Shown: positions 36,782 to 52,953 of the stretch, piece after piece
How the letters are laid out: every line of letters begins with the position of its first letter
Position numbering within the stretch: the first letter of the stretch is position 1
Assembly: GCF_000003605.2 (NCBI RefSeq)
Contig: NW_003122912.1
Span: 178,361-242,360 of the forward strand
Origin: Saccoglossus kowalevskii
Taxonomy: Eukaryota; Hemichordata; Enteropneusta; Harrimaniidae
Length of the DNA stretch: 64,000 nucleotides
Direction of reading: 5' to 3'
Made by a program: the position numbers and the translations under genes
Notes under the pieces: generated by a model
What the model was told of the DNA's origin: nothing
The model's database searches: none
What the model saw: the letters and a program-made list of their open reading frames with translations, nothing else

Positions 36782-39700
36782 ATGGCGGAAGAAATACAAA
36801 ATCCTAGGTGCTTCTTCGATGTGTCTATTGATGGTCAGAAATGTAAGTAATACGTGATGCAAAAATATGTTAATGCTTCGGTGACATCATAAACAGGACA
36901 TGTGACAATTTCTGGTGTAATCACGTCATTATTGTTGCTCCCAACCCAACCTATGGAAACAACGGGGACACAGTAAGTGACAATGCAATTCGTGGTAATG
37001 GCAATGTTAAATCGAAATAGGGAGATAGTTATAATGTGTTTTGTGGCGCGGTCGTGTGTGTTCGGTGATCATGGACACCAATACCACCTCGATTTTCGTC
37101 GATGACTTTCACGGTACGGAGGATATCAACCTCGCTCTTATACATAGAACGGTTTATTAAAGTGCGGTAATGGCCAACGTCACTGGAAGTTTACCACCAT
37201 GATTGTTCTAATTGAGTTAAATAGGAAAGCTTCGGTTTCTATATGTGATTATACTCTAAAAATATAAATGAAAGAGTCGATTCAGATTATTTATGGAATA
37301 AATTGGGCAGTCACGTTAGGAATGTTCAAATATTCGCCTCAAGGTGGTTCGTATAACGTATTTTATAAATTAACTATAATCCAAATCCACTGGTTGATCA
37401 GAAATTACTGCATATCAAATTAACACTATTTTATTAAATGAATGCGCTTATCAAAATGCTTGTCATGAAAACCATTGCCTTTCACAACAAACATTTCTTT
37501 TATGTTGTAGGTGGTCGTATGATATTTGAATTATTTGCTGATGTTGTTCCAAAGACTGCAGAAAATTTCCGAGCACTATGCACTGGTGAAAAAGGAGTAG
37601 GTGCTTCAGGGGTTCCATTACACTATAAACAGTGTACATTTCATAGAAGTAAGTTGATCTTTGGTTTGATCAGTGCACACACTTTTTATGCAATAATAAA
37701 TACAATTTAAGGATTGTCATGTGCAGCTTCCAAATTGTCTCTGACTTGCAACATATTTGAGACAGGTTAAAATGCCTATTGCATTAGTCCACATTCAGAT
37801 AAAGTATGAAAACTGGGACTCTGTACATTCGTCCATCCATCTCCACCTATATCTTAGAAATTCCTGGACCAATTAAACTACACACATACATCATACATAT
37901 TCACTTCCATTTGTTTGGCGATCTAATTCAATATGGCCGAATGGTGGCCATTTTAATGTTAAAAATGCATCAAAATTTAGCATTGCTGCCTTTCGGGACC
38001 CTGATCTTGACCTTACATGGACAGGTATTGTTAGAATTATTTGGTACATACATTGAACATTAAAACTTAAAATTTTTCAGATAGAATTGAAAATGGACAA
38101 TGACAGAAATTTTGTACTAACGAATGCTGTTCTCTGCCATGCACGCTGACTCTGACATGCATTGACTGGGTGCATTCAACTTTAAAACTACATTTAACAT
38201 CATTTTACCATCAGTATTTGTGTATTAATTAAAGCGAGAGGGTCGTCACCTGCAAAGGTTGACTTTGGTCACATTGTCTTTGTGAAATGTAGTTGTTAAT
38301 TGCTCTAAAATATTGAACCTTTCTCACGATTGTGTCATTATTAAAGCTGCACACTGCAGTAAGTTCTACATCATGTGTACCAGTATGTAACACTGCTCTT
38401 ATTCTGTCTTTTCAAAGTAATTAAGTCCTTCATGATACAGGGTGGTGATTTCACCAAACATGACGGCACCGGCGGTGAGAGTATATATGGGGAGAAGTTT
38501 GAAGATGAGAACTTCAATATTAAGGTAGGAATTTAGCCACTGGTTTTATTGTTGAATCTAACTAATAGATGTTTCTTAGCTTGTCTTTACTGTGGTTATA
38601 TTTTTCGGGGTCTGTATTTTCAATGGTCAATTTAAATTTTATATTAGATAATCCAGACTGGTGTTGATTTTGACTGGTTGATTTTGTTTTTTTATCACAT
38701 AATTTTGATCAATATCATTCATAGTTGTAACGTGTGAAATATCACTAGCTGATTGGGTATTGTAAACACCACAATATTCATGTTCAACCATTCCATGCAT
38801 GTTTGAACAATGTGCTGGGAAAAAAACAAATTATATGGAAGTACACTTTATATTACAGCAGTAAAAGAATTTTGTAGTGATTTCTATTCTTCAAACGACA
38901 CTATGACAACTAGTTTGTAAATAGCTTGTTGACTGAAATTCTGAAAGAATAATAAGGATCATAATTCTGTTGATTTTCATAACTTTTGATGATCATAACT
39001 GCAAAAAATGATTAGACATTATGACTTATTAGCGTAAATGAGCATATGATATTTAAAGGTATTTGTGTAAAATTGCAATTACTTTGTTTGTTTTTTTGCT
39101 TTTTTTATACTTTTAAAAGCTATTCATGTGATGTAGAGCTGCTTGGCTGTGGATAATACTAGACTAGTGTCACTTGTATCAAACAGCTTGGTATCATGCT
39201 GTATCAAATCCCTGTTCCTGGTCTCTCACTGATAGTATTGCAGTCAAATTAATTCATGATTTATTTGCATACTCTGATATTGATATTAGTCAATTTGTTA
39301 GTATTGTTGATTGCCGTGACGTTTTTGTGACTGGTCTATTTTTTTTCTACAAATCAAGGCAATTTTGTGTGAGCTGTATTTCTCATTATCAATTGAATTC
39401 TGGTAAATGTGACTGCTCAATCTACACATCTGAGAAATACCATAATATACACACTGTTCAATGTTCTCATTTATGATCTTTTACATAGCACGATATTCCT
39501 GGTTTACTGAGTTGTGCAAATGCTGGACCCAACACTAACGGATCACAGTTCTTTATCACTACTGTACCTTGTCCTCATCTTGACGGTAAACATGTGGTCT
39601 TTGGAAAACTCCTGAAAGGAATTGGTGTGTTACGAAGATTGGAAAATGTAGAGACAGTTCAAGATAAGCCAAGCATAGTAAGTGATTTTGGACTGCACAT

Positions 39701-42700
39701 TTCAGCAGTGATTGTCAAGCTTGACATACTATATGATGTAGACCTGTAAGAACAGTGGTTGTCACCATCCTTCCTTATTTATCAAACTCTTGGGAAACTG
39801 CGATCCAAGAAAGATTCCAGAGTAAATTATCTAGTAGCTTTCATACATTTTCATTTCACATAAATCATACATTACAGTAATGACTCTTACCAAATATATG
39901 TAAATCTTCCTTTTTTGATCTTTTTTGTAAGCTCCCTTCATCGGTCAAACAGTACTCTTCCTGGTAGATTTACAGAGGGAGACTGTGAAGTGGCATACAG
40001 CTTTGAAATAGACGTATTCTGCTTCAAGTTTATTGATTAGTAGTCTGAACTGTAAAACTTTCACTAGTTGCCCCACTTTCATTTGTTGCCATGAGAACCA
40101 AAATTTGCAAACACTTTATTTTTAGCTTTATAAGTTTCATCAAGATTGTCAGAAGGTGCTGGATCTGGAACGGCCAAGCTTGACAGCAGTAGCACCAGGG
40201 TTTTCAATAGTGACATTGTATGCGTTTCACCATTTTTTCTCTGATGGTTATCATGAAAATTGACACAGTCATGGAAACAGAATATCATGATCATTTCTCG
40301 CAGACAAAGTTTACAGTATATTCCACATATGCAAAAGAGGTTACATTGAAGACATCAATAAAATTAAGCAAATAGGATATTTATACATGTAATAAATATT
40401 GTAAAATTGAATGAAGGTTTCTCATGGAATGATTATTTACAGGCATGCATAATAGAAGACTGTGGTGAAATTCCTGCTGGTGAAGACGGTGTAACATGCG
40501 TAGATGATGGTACTGGAGATACATATGCAGATTACCCTGAAGATAGCGATGTTGGTACCAAAGATGTAAGTCTAAGATTATGCTAAACTTGCATGCTGTT
40601 GGTTGAATATTGTCCAATGGATGTAAACTTGCATGCTATTGGTTGAATATTGACCAATGGATGTAAACTTGCATGCTAACCAAGCATTATCACCATTCCG
40701 GAATTGTATCCGCTAGTGCCCGGACTGATTCTTGGTTGGACAAACTTGGTACATAGCTTGAACATTATTGAAGCAAATCATTTTTTTTTTCATATTGGAT
40801 TTGAAATCATTTCCAGCTGGCATTTTGTTTTAATGGATGCTGTTTCAGAGTTGTGTCTCTGACAAGCCCTGTCAGTTAAGTTCAAACATAATTTATTTCC
40901 TGAACATTATAACTCACAAGGAATATGTAACACAATAAATTGTTGAAAATAGTTATTCATAAAATAAACATTATTTTTTCTTATCATTTCTTTAGTTCTT
41001 TAAATATTACAATATGGCAACTTAACTGAATAAAAAATACTTGACAGGAAATTTTGAAAATTGAATGTGAGACAAGATTCATTTCTATCAACATGAAAGT
41101 CTGGGTTTTGAAACTGTATTTCCTGTTAAATAATTCAAAGTTGATTGAAAGTTTGTTTGTTTTTTTACACCAAGTGGTTTTACTAATTTGGTATATACCA
41201 CCGGTAATTGTGTACAGTGTAATAAAATTTATTAAATTTTTCTTTGGAATGTTTGGCAGTGATATGCTAATTANNNNNNNNNNNNNNNNNNNNNNNNNNN
41301 NNNNNNNNNNNNNNNNNNNNNNNATTTGTTGAATATTTCTGAATGCTTGTATGATATTAGATGAATATTGATAATTTATTAACTTGCATGCTGATAGTGT
41401 TGGGTCCTGTCAAGAATTGTCATAAACGCATGTTCTGTTTCGCATTCAGCTTCAAAAGGTCATGGAGGTGGCAGAATTCATAAAGCAAATAGGAAACAAA
41501 TTATTCAAGGAGCAAAGTTACGAGAAGGCTAAAGACAAGTACTTGAAAGCAATCAGGTTAGTTCAGTTGGGTTATTCCACATCCTTGGTATCCTATCAAC
41601 TCATTAAACCAAAAGAGCTAGATTTTGTGCATGTTGTACAATGATTTCACCCATAACTTCGACTGTATCTGTGTAGATTGGTAGGAATGACTTCAGTTTT
41701 ATGACATGTGTAATGTACATTGTTTGGCATAGCAATCACTTTAGTGGCTATCTAAACGTATTCATAAAACATGGACTTATAGATTCACCTCTGAAAGTTC
41801 ATTTTACACTGAAATTTTAAAAGAAAATATCTTGATTAATATAATAAATATAAAAATACAATAGGTGATTTTCCGTACAATTGCGAGATGCATGAAAGAC
41901 GCGCGTCGAACGTCTGCCGCAAAAATCGAACGATTTGATTTTGAACTCGAATTTCTTTATTTCGTCACTCACATCGACCGGCCGATCTTCGACAGAGGAA
42001 TATTGCTTACGAATACCCTTACTTAATCGAAATTGCCTATCATCAAATGTGGACAGCACATTATTAAGCATGGAAATGTCCCCAAAATACTTTCGCGTTT
42101 GTCGAATCCCACGCGATGTTTGACGCCACTACGACGCTATGACCTTTGTTTGTCCTGTTTTTACGTTCGATTTCACGCATAACGCGTGATTCTCGCAGTG
42201 TACGGAAAATGGTCTATTAGCAAGCTGTTTGAGGAAACAATATATACTGTAAATCACTTGATTTACCCGCATAGAAATTATTTTTGTGGCATTCATGTAA
42301 CATTTTCCGAAGTCGTTGGTACAAGTAGAACCCCCAGAATAATTTTCGCTGCAACTAGATTTCAAAACTTTCACAAAATTCATGAAAATATGTGTGCCAT
42401 CCAAAAACCTCAACCACAGTGAAGTTTTGGCATGCGGGCAAACTGATATTTTTTTCTCATCTGACGCCTAAATTAATAAATAATGTCCTCATCATTCAAA
42501 CTTATTCAAGTTCAGTGGCATCTTAGGATTAAGTGGATGCTTGGAAAATTTTATTTTGTGATCATATTGAAATTTGTGTGACTTCAATTATGGTTACATT
42601 TCATATCACGTCTGTTTCATACACATATCTTCTAAATCAATGTTGTGTAAATTTCTAGAATGCGTACAAATGTCATAACTACCATTTCTTACCATGCAGA

Positions 42701-44463
42701 TACATGGAATATTTGGAAGACGGTAAACCAACAGATCTAACAGCGGAACAAGAGGAAAAAGTTCTAGGTGTAGTTCTGCCCATGTATAACAACGCATCGT
42801 TTTGTTGTCTGAAATTAAACCAACATGAACAGGCTTTAGAGAATGCCGAGAAGGTATTATTATTAGAGTTTATTGGTATCCTACTGTGCTTCAATCACAA
42901 CCAAACATTTTGTTTATGGGATTCATTGTTTTACATTTCATATCTACATTAGGGTAGAAGACTACTCATAAAGCAAATATCCAGAATTAATTCATTTTAC
43001 AATCAATTGTACTCCTGGACAATATAAGGATATTGACCTGAACAAATTTGGGGGTCACCAGCCTAATTTTCGGGAAAATTTTATTTTAGCGGATAGTGAG
43101 CATTTTGTCAGTATTATAACGCTTTCACCATAGGTTTCTATGGCAGAGATATTATGCCATATCTCAAATTGTAGACTGGTGACATAGTCTGAAAAAATGT
43201 TATATTGTGAATGATGGGGTACTGTTTGTTGTCCTGATTTTTTTCAAAAATTTGGCTTCTAAAAGAAGCATTGTTATGCGATTTGTGGCCAACTTTCTCA
43301 AAAAATATGAGTAATCTTCTATCTTAATCTTTTTATCTTTGGTCTATGGACAAAGCCACACTTGTGTAGTTACGTTATCAGGCATTCCGTATTGCATTGG
43401 GACTGTTCAAAAAAGATTAGTGATCAGGGTTATATTGGCTGTTCATCCACTCACTGCTTTACGGCATTGAGTCAGAAAGTGACATAAAACCTATGCATGT
43501 AAAAAAAATGGGAGAATCACAAAGAGTAGCAGGGGACTGTTTTTGATTATACCTTTCTCTAAATGACCAATAGATTGTTGAATAGATATGAATACTTGTC
43601 AAATGATTGTCAGATTTCCATAGCGTCATCCAGAAATACATTTTCTTTCTTTTGATACAGGCATTAGATGTGGATCCCAAAAGTGCTAAGGCATATTTCA
43701 GGAAAGCACAGGCATTAACTGCAATGAATCGGCATGAAGATGCCATGCCTCAGTTACTGGAAGCTCAAAAACTGCAACCAAGTGATAAAGGTAAAAAGCT
43801 AAATTCAGTTTTTCCATTGTTACCAGTACATAATGATACCGCAATTCTTGTAGTTAGAATTATCGTAATTTGGTTTTAGACAAATCAAACCATACAAGTA
43901 TTTAGAACAAACTCTGAATTATCTCTTCAATGCTGATTTTCTATTTTGGGATTTACCTTGCTGCAAAAATAATGAAGTGTATCAGGGCTAAACTATATGT
44001 TGCCGGTCACCTGATAGCATAGTGGTTGTTGCATCGGCATTGCGACCAGAGTTCAAATCTTACTTTGAGTTGAACACCAAAAAAGAGCAACCCCTACCTA
44101 GGCGAGTGTGCCACAAACTCACTGGTCAAGATTCATTCACTAACTTGTGCAACTTTGGGAAGACTGGGACTGGTTGACACCAGGATATAATGTAATAAAT
44201 TGTCATAATACAAATATGATTGGAAGATGATCTTACAGCTCTAGCACAGTCTCAAACATGGAGTATGGTTTCTCTAGCAAATTGTACTATTTGTCGGCAC
44301 TCAAACTTTGCACATAAAAAGGTCAGGATAGACAACAGTGGCATTTTATGTAAACTTATTTGTCTTTACAGGAATTAGGAATGAGCTGATGAAAGTGAAA
44401 AATATACTGGAAGAGAGAAAGAAAAAGGAAAGAGCAGTGTATGCCAAAATGTTTTCCTCTTAA
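36782..44463 (+). CDS. PPID: Peptidyl-prolyl isomerase D (cyclophilin 40), nine exons
   Basis: Cytosolic Hsp90 co-chaperone with an N-terminal cyclophilin domain and C-terminal TPRs. CDS exons: 36782-36842, 37511-37648, 38418-38524, 39489-39677, 40443-40565, 41450-41556, 42700-42853, 43661-43790, 44372-44463; 366 residues against 370 in human. All phases join. The PPIase part shows [24 protein letters not shown] (catalytic Arg), [17 protein letters not shown] and LDGKHVVFG. The His in KHVVFG replaces the Trp of cyclophilin A, as in other Cyp40 proteins with low cyclosporin affinity. The TPR part keeps the Hsp90 carboxylate-clamp residues: K and N in KQIGNKLF, N in MYNNAS, K and R in KAYFRKAQ. 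The end VYAKMFSS matches the family. ATG context is AAAATGGCG. AATAAA at 44603-44608 is a likely poly(A) signal. Confidence 0.96.
40585..40679 (+). repeat. 40-bp tandem repeat in PPID intron 5
   Basis: Two 40-base units (40585-40624, 40625-40664) beginning AAACTTGCATGCT and ending CCAATGGATGT differ at only a few bases. A third, partial unit follows. Confidence 0.9.
41274..41323. other. Assembly gap (50 N) in PPID intron 5
   Basis: Fifty N bases, probably a fixed-size placeholder. It does not interrupt a recognised exon. Confidence 0.95.
41864..42214. mobile_element. MITE with inverted ends in PPID intron 6 (family D)
   Basis: The left end GGTGATTTTCCGTACAATTG matches the reverse complement of the right end (GACCATTTTCCGTACACTG). 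The similarity continues inward for tens of bases (GCGAGA, then TCGAACG). The element is about 350 bases and GC-richer than the intron. TA dinucleotides next to both ends are consistent with a TA target, but this is weak. Confidence 0.65.
43003..43210 (+). repeat. Dispersed repeat, copy 2, in PPID intron 7
   Basis: Same-orientation relative of 12129-12345, with AATTGTACTCC, CAATATAAGGATA, GAGATATTATGCCAT and TCTCAAATTGTAG in the same order. Confidence 0.6.
44005..44200 (+). mobile_element. tRNA-derived SINE in PPID intron 8
   Basis: TAGCATAGTGG (a full A-box match) is followed about 30 bases later by GAGTTCAAATC (B-box-like), giving a pol III promoter with tRNA spacing. A non-tRNA body follows (about 44070-44200). 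The cloverleaf stems are not intact, so this is a SINE and not a functional tRNA gene. Confidence 0.55.
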
Positions 44464-44602
44464 TAGCTTCTATGAAATCTAATTAGTTATTAGTCCAGTT
44501 CTCCCTTTCGCGTGCAGAAGTTATCTGGTAAGGTTTCAATATCAGTCAGTTAACATTGGCTTAGTGATTTCAAGATTATTTTCATCTTTGCAAAAAGAGC
44601 AT

Positions 44603-44608
44603 AATAAA
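44603..44608 (+). terminator. PPID poly(A) signal
   Basis: AATAAA 140 bases past the stop codon. A second AATAAA lies near 44737. Confidence 0.45.
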
Positions 44609-45461
44609 TCATGTAAAGTTTTTATATGACATTATAATATAAAATTCAATCGTAACGTTTCTTCGTAGACCAGTTCAACAATAACTCATTGCAAAATTGC
44701 TCAATTTTGAGAACATTACAAAATATGAAACTGTAAATAAAAATCAGTGAAAAACTTGTATGAGAAATATTTAAATAGAAGACTCATTGTTAGATAAGTA
44801 CTATCAATTGGAAATACCTGTTTGACTGCAGAATATGTACCAGTTTGTTACAAGCTCGTTCGACTGCCATGTGTTATCAAATTCACTCGTATACTTTCTT
44901 GTGCGTGTAAATTCCTGTAAATGGAGAACTCTTTTTTTTTTCCTGAGTGTATGAGCCATGTTTACACAAGATTCTTTTTCCTTTGACAAGCACCGTTAAA
45001 TCTGTATTTTTTATCTGCCAGTTGTTTTGATGCATAACTATTACACAAAGTTGAAATACTCTGGTTGAAGGAGATAACAGGTTATATTCACCAGTGTGCT
45101 CAGTGAGTCATTTCTAAAACTGAAAAGCATGTGAAAGATGCAAAATACAAGGGGGATGCAGTAAAAGAGGTGTTCTGTTTTATATAGAGGTCTTACAGTA
45201 AAACCGATCTAAATGTTCAGTTTATAGAGGTCTTGAAGTGAAACCTGCCTGAATCAAGAATACTGTTTGATTTAAAGGGCTCATTTCCAGTGTAATCATG
45301 AATGAAACACTGAAGTGAAAAAGCAGTCTTAGTTTACAGAGGTGTTCAATTATTAGATGTCAATTAAAACTGAGCACTAAATGGACTGAAAATTTTACTG
45401 AGGTGTATGATTTGAACTCTTTTAGAGAAGGGATGGGGGAAACAGTTTACACAATTTTGCT

Positions 45462-45729
45462 GGTCCTACTAATTAACGCGGGGGCGAACACCTAACACAT
45501 GGGCGAACAGGGGGAAATATCTAACGCGTGGGGCAGCAGCTGCAGCAGCAGCAGCTATCTTTGTACAGTATAATGTTCGTTTTTGCTCAAAATTTAAAAC
45601 AGTGGCGAATTCCAGCAGCTATCCACACTTTTTATGATCGACGCCAGGGCATTTCGTCTAGTCCGCCATGTTGTTTACTAATGTTGGTTATCGCTCAACA
45701 ATAGGACCGCACATTAATTAGTAGGACCC
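45462..45729. mobile_element. MITE with 9-10 bp target-site duplication (family B)
   Basis: Inverted ends GGTCCTACTAATTAA and TTAATTAGTAGGACC are flanked by the direct repeat CAATTTTGCT (45452-45461 and 45730-45739). The 268-base element holds a GCAGCAG run at about 45534-45557. A 9-10 base duplication points to a Mutator-like (9 bp) family rather than hAT (8 bp). Confidence 0.85.
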
Positions 45730-46553
45730 CAATTTTGCTATGTCAGTCTACCTCATGGGAAATGTAATCTATTTTGCATTGTGATCTACGATCATAAGTT
45801 GTGACACATTCAGATAATAATTTGTAGACAAGTAAATTATATATATACTAAGAGTAGACTCGACCAGATAAATATTTTTCATGTAATAGTGTGCACATTG
45901 TATTGTAAAACTATTATTTTGATAATAAAAGCTTGCTTGTAATTCCAGTTTCTTCTCATTTATATAACTATGGGTAATTGTACTAAGATTCCATAATGCA
46001 TGATGGTACACATTACAAATTTATTTAATATAAAGTATATGGGGTTGGCAGGATAAAACTGTCACTGGCATCACAGGGGGGGACAAATCTCTCTAATTGC
46101 CAAAATATAATGCACATTCATTACCAATTGTTCAAAATTTTGAATATACTTATAATTAGTTCTGAAGCATTTAGTTCTGTGACACTCTATACTTTTTTTG
46201 ATGTAAATTAGAAAATGCGTCGCTGAGAAAAGTTCATTTCCAGTTGTTTTTAAATTATTTGGCTATCGAATGACAAAGTATTCTGTCATCATAGGGAAAT
46301 TAATAGCATTCCATTCAGCGGTTCTCTGATGAAAGGGCTCTTATCCCCCCCTATAGACTTTGACCCCAAAAATACATTCAGTAGGTATTTGAAATTGTGG
46401 AGTAATTACAAACGCCCATATATTGTGCCCCTAGTTGCGAACACTTATTTGCTTCATATGCAATTGGAAGAAGTAACATGGACTGAAAGAACACCCTATC
46501 GAACTGCTAATGTGTCCATGCAAGACAATACCGGTGGTCATCTCTTAGTAAAT

Positions 46554-46712
46554 ACTGTGGATTACTTTTTCGCTGAAGAAATGATTCAGTGAAAATAAAA
46601 TCCAGCGAATATACCTTTTTTCCTATACTCAAATTTTCAAAAATCATACAAATCGCCAAAAAAGTCTATAGAGTGAAAATTAAATCCAGCTGAAATAAAG
46701 TATTTTACAGTA
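46554..46712. mobile_element. Palindromic MITE, copy 1 (family C)
   Basis: Ends ACTGTGGATTACTTTTTCGC and AAATAAAGTATTTTACAGT are inverted copies. The interior has GTGAAAATAAAATCCAGCG, shared with the other family C copies. Confidence 0.65.
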
Positions 46713-47319
46713 TACTAAGGACATACGATAAGAGTGTTCAAGCTAGACTAAGCAATATCACTATGTAGAAGTCTTATACCTGTATGTATGCAAAACAGTA
46801 TGTAAGACATGAATAATAAATATAGAATTTATTTTAAAAACATGAACAAACTTTCACTTACTGTTTCTAGATAAATACAGTAAATTGACATTGTCAGAAA
46901 ACAGTTCAATGACTAATATCTGCACATTTGTAAACAAATATACAAGACAATGAAAGTTGGATCTACCGGTACAGAATATTTTAACTGAATATTCTCAGCA
47001 TACTCTCATATCTGAAATGGCAGCATATTGCTATAGGTTGCACTTTTTGCATATTTATAGTGACTGATATTATTTGCATTCAATAAATCTGTTTGTGTGC
47101 CTGTTAATTAAACACTACAAGTTATCATTAAGGATTTGCAAGCTAGTGCTGATCAGTGAGTAACATTTATCAAATATGTTGGTTTTCAGAGCACATACCG
47201 CTTTAAAGTAAAAAGTTTTTCAACATGGATAGTGATAAATTTAATAATCACACTGTCAGGCTCAGTACACCTTATATAAATACAGTTCCTCTTGTGTTCA
47301 GTCTTGTCAATCAATCAGG

Positions 47320-47593
47320 ATAATTAATTTCATTAGTATCAATCAAGCAAGTAGTTGATAATAGTATATCTAACCCAAAATGGTGGAAAGATTCTCTTAA
47401 ATTAGAGAATTACTGTTGTTGCCTTGAAATGAACAAGTCTGAGACAGGTTCATTTCACTCGTATCAATCAAGCTCATAGTTTTTAAAAAGATGTTGCTAG
47501 TAGCATTTTAAATGGTAAAAATATCCACTTACTATGTAAATTAGGAATTAATGTTGTTGCCTTTAAATGAACAAGTCTGAGACACGTTCATTG
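47320..47593 (+). repeat. Degenerate tandem duplication, period about 138
   Basis: Two units share GTATCAATCAAGC early and GAACAAGTCTGAGACA near the end (47430 and 47568). The units differ by scattered changes and small indels. Confidence 0.65.
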
Positions 47594-48567
47594 ATGGTGT
47601 CAACATAAAAACTATCAAAGCAACTGGTCTTTTCAGAAATAGTATTTTTATACCAAAAATATTCAATAAAATTCTGGAGTTGAAGTTATCACTAAATAAA
47701 CATTTCTGAGGTCTATCTGAGGAATATACATATAAAATATGAAAACAATCAGACTATTGTCTCCAATAAGAAATCAACAAATTACCTAAAATGTTTAGTG
47801 AAATTAGTGATTTGAAAGTATTGTCACAAAAAATGTAACAGACATCTATCCAACGTACATGTACTTATACATGTATATGAAATCAGAAGTCATGAATAGC
47901 ATTTATACCAAAAAAATTCATTAAAATTAATTAAATTAAACTTATCAAGATATGTTAATCAATTCTAAGAAAGAAGGTACATTTTTAGGGAGTATAAAAC
48001 ACATACTTTAGCCAGTTTTTAAGAAAAGGTTAAAGTTGGCGACAACGGATGATGGCACTGACTTTGTCAACAGTGAAACAAAAATTTTGACATGAGCCAA
48101 TAAACTCTTATTTTGCCACTATCAAGTTTTGTGGCATTTCATGTTTACTGTCTGTTTCTTAATCTTTGGTCCCAGTTTACCGTTTGAATCAAATTGCCCT
48201 GTTCATCTCTGAAAAATGGCCACCAGTCAGCCATACTTTTCATATGGCATGCATATGTAAAAAAGCATACACTGTCTATGTGTTAAGTTTGAATGTAATC
48301 GGTCAATGCATGTCTGTGCAAATTAAACCCAAATTAATTAATAGTCCTCGCTTGTATGAAAACGAGACTGAAAAACTTACTCCATAGTATTGTGGTGGGA
48401 ATAATCATGTGTGCTGTATTAGAAGTGTATGTGAGTAAAATACTTAGTACTGGCACTCGTATTTTGTTAACTTAAGTCAGAGCATGCAATTCTGATAGAG
48501 CAATTATGGTAGTCAGACACATATAATACCTTATTTGCTTGCAAAGTACATGCAATATATAATGCAA

Positions 48568-48780
48568 TACTGCAAAATACTTTATTTTCACTTGGAATTA
48601 ATTTTCGCTATTTTTGCTGAAAGAATGATTTAGTGAAAATAAAATCCAGCGAATATACTTTTTTTTCTATATTTGACATTCAAATTGTCAAAAATCTGTG
48701 AAAATAAATTCCATACAAAACACCCAAAAAGTCTTAATAACAAAAGTTAATTCTAGCTAAAATAAAGTATTTTACAGTAC
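48568..48780. mobile_element. Palindromic MITE, copy 2 (family C)
   Basis: Left end ACTGCAAAATACTTTATTTT and right end AAAATAAAGTATTTTACAGT are inverted repeats. The interior includes GAATTAATTTTCGC and AAAATCCAGCGAATATAC. Confidence 0.75.
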
Positions 48781-49018
48781 GGTATTTCATGGGCAGCATT
48801 GGTGTTCTGAGTTACTATAGTACAATTCGACCAGTTGACATGTCAGTACTTCTTGCATAATTAGGTTTAATTCATAGAAAGGTACGAGTAATTAAAAAAA
48901 ATTTATAATAAGCTTATCTGTTAAGAATCACATATGCAAATACTGTTTTAAAAAATGTAATGTAAAATTCAATAAAAACAATGTCAATCATATTGCTGTC
49001 ACTAGGAAAAGCATATAT

Positions 49019-49203
49019 TACTGTAAAATCTGTATTAGAAGCCGCGGTTTTTATTGAAATGGTACAATGCAACAGAGGGGATGTAGCTTCTATTAGAGCA
49101 TCTACACATATGAGAAATGATTAATTTCTGATTCTCAATTATTCAAAAAGAATGGATATAACTTCTATTAGGGATGCAGCTTCTAATACAGATTTTACGG
49201 TAC
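49019..49203. mobile_element. Palindromic MITE (family E)
   Basis: Left TACTGTAAAATCTGTATTAG and right CTAATACAGATTTTACGGTA are inverted copies, extending inward through GAAGC on the left and GCTTC on the right. A second inner inverted pair around CTTCTATTAG is present. Confidence 0.75.
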
Positions 49204-49296
49204 TAGTAACATAGACTAGTAAACTCGTTCATTCACAAGAGTCCAAGAAACATCACAGCAGTGACAATTTCATTTGAGTAAGTGATTCTCAAGCAA

Positions 49297-49302
49297 TTTA
49301 TT
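49297..49302 (-). terminator. ZCCHC10 poly(A) signal
   Basis: TTTATT on the plus strand reads AATAAA on the gene strand, about 80 bases past the stop codon. Confidence 0.5.
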
Positions 49303-49382
49303 CCAATTCCACGTCCTCAAACCGAGAATTTCTAATGATGAAAAAGACACTTTCTGGGAAGTCTTTCTTCATTCAAACAAAT

Positions 49383-52451
<3,069 letters not shown>

Positions 52452-52953
52452 TTTGACCAAAAAAAATATTGTTTGTTTGTTTGTTCGTATGCATTTCCTC
52501 CATATCTCGCAATAACCTAGAGTTTATTTAAGCTTATGTGTGGCACGTATCAGACATAGTTTTAACGCGTTTGATTTATGGAGTATATAGAGCTCGTCCA
52601 GGGACCTTATCATATTTATATTGCTGTCTGGAACCTATCGAATATATTATCAGATCAATGGCTCACCTTTGACCCAACCCCTCTCCATGTACCCGGGTTG
52701 TGGGCGCCATTCATTCACTAACTGGCTTATGACATAGAAAATGACTCGAGCAAAAACGAAATAATATTCTAGGACGGCATTATAATCACAGATATAATTT
52801 GATTAATATGACCAATAGAATACCATGTAACATGCTCATTAATTAATCATTGGCACATCATCCCATGCGATTCGACGTGAGCAGAATCACTGAAAACGAC
52901 TCTTTCGTGATTCCCGGCGTTTTGATCATCGGTTTCTCACCGTCAAGTAAACG
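52452..52953. promoter_or_regulatory. Shared upstream region of ZCCHC10 and PGAP2
   Basis: The two start codons are 502 bases apart and diverge, so this stretch must hold both promoters and may act as a bidirectional promoter. I see no TATA box in a convincing position for either gene. A CCCGGG-type GC patch is at about 52690. Confidence 0.45.

Larger units (their letters stand above)
44464..49382. other. Repeat-rich intergenic region between PPID and ZCCHC10
   Basis: The convergent 3' ends of PPID and ZCCHC10 face each other here. No gene is visible. The space holds several MITEs (45462, 46554, 48568, 49019), a tandem duplication at 47.3-47.6 kb and low-complexity AT-rich DNA. Confidence 0.5.

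Noticed and set aside
41817-42422. Several frames on both strands in PPID intron 6
   Set aside because: They mostly fall in or beside the MITE at 41864-42214, whose higher GC content keeps frames open.
44005-44075. Functional tRNA gene
   Set aside because: Only the internal promoter boxes match; the acceptor and anticodon stems do not pair, so it is a SINE relic.
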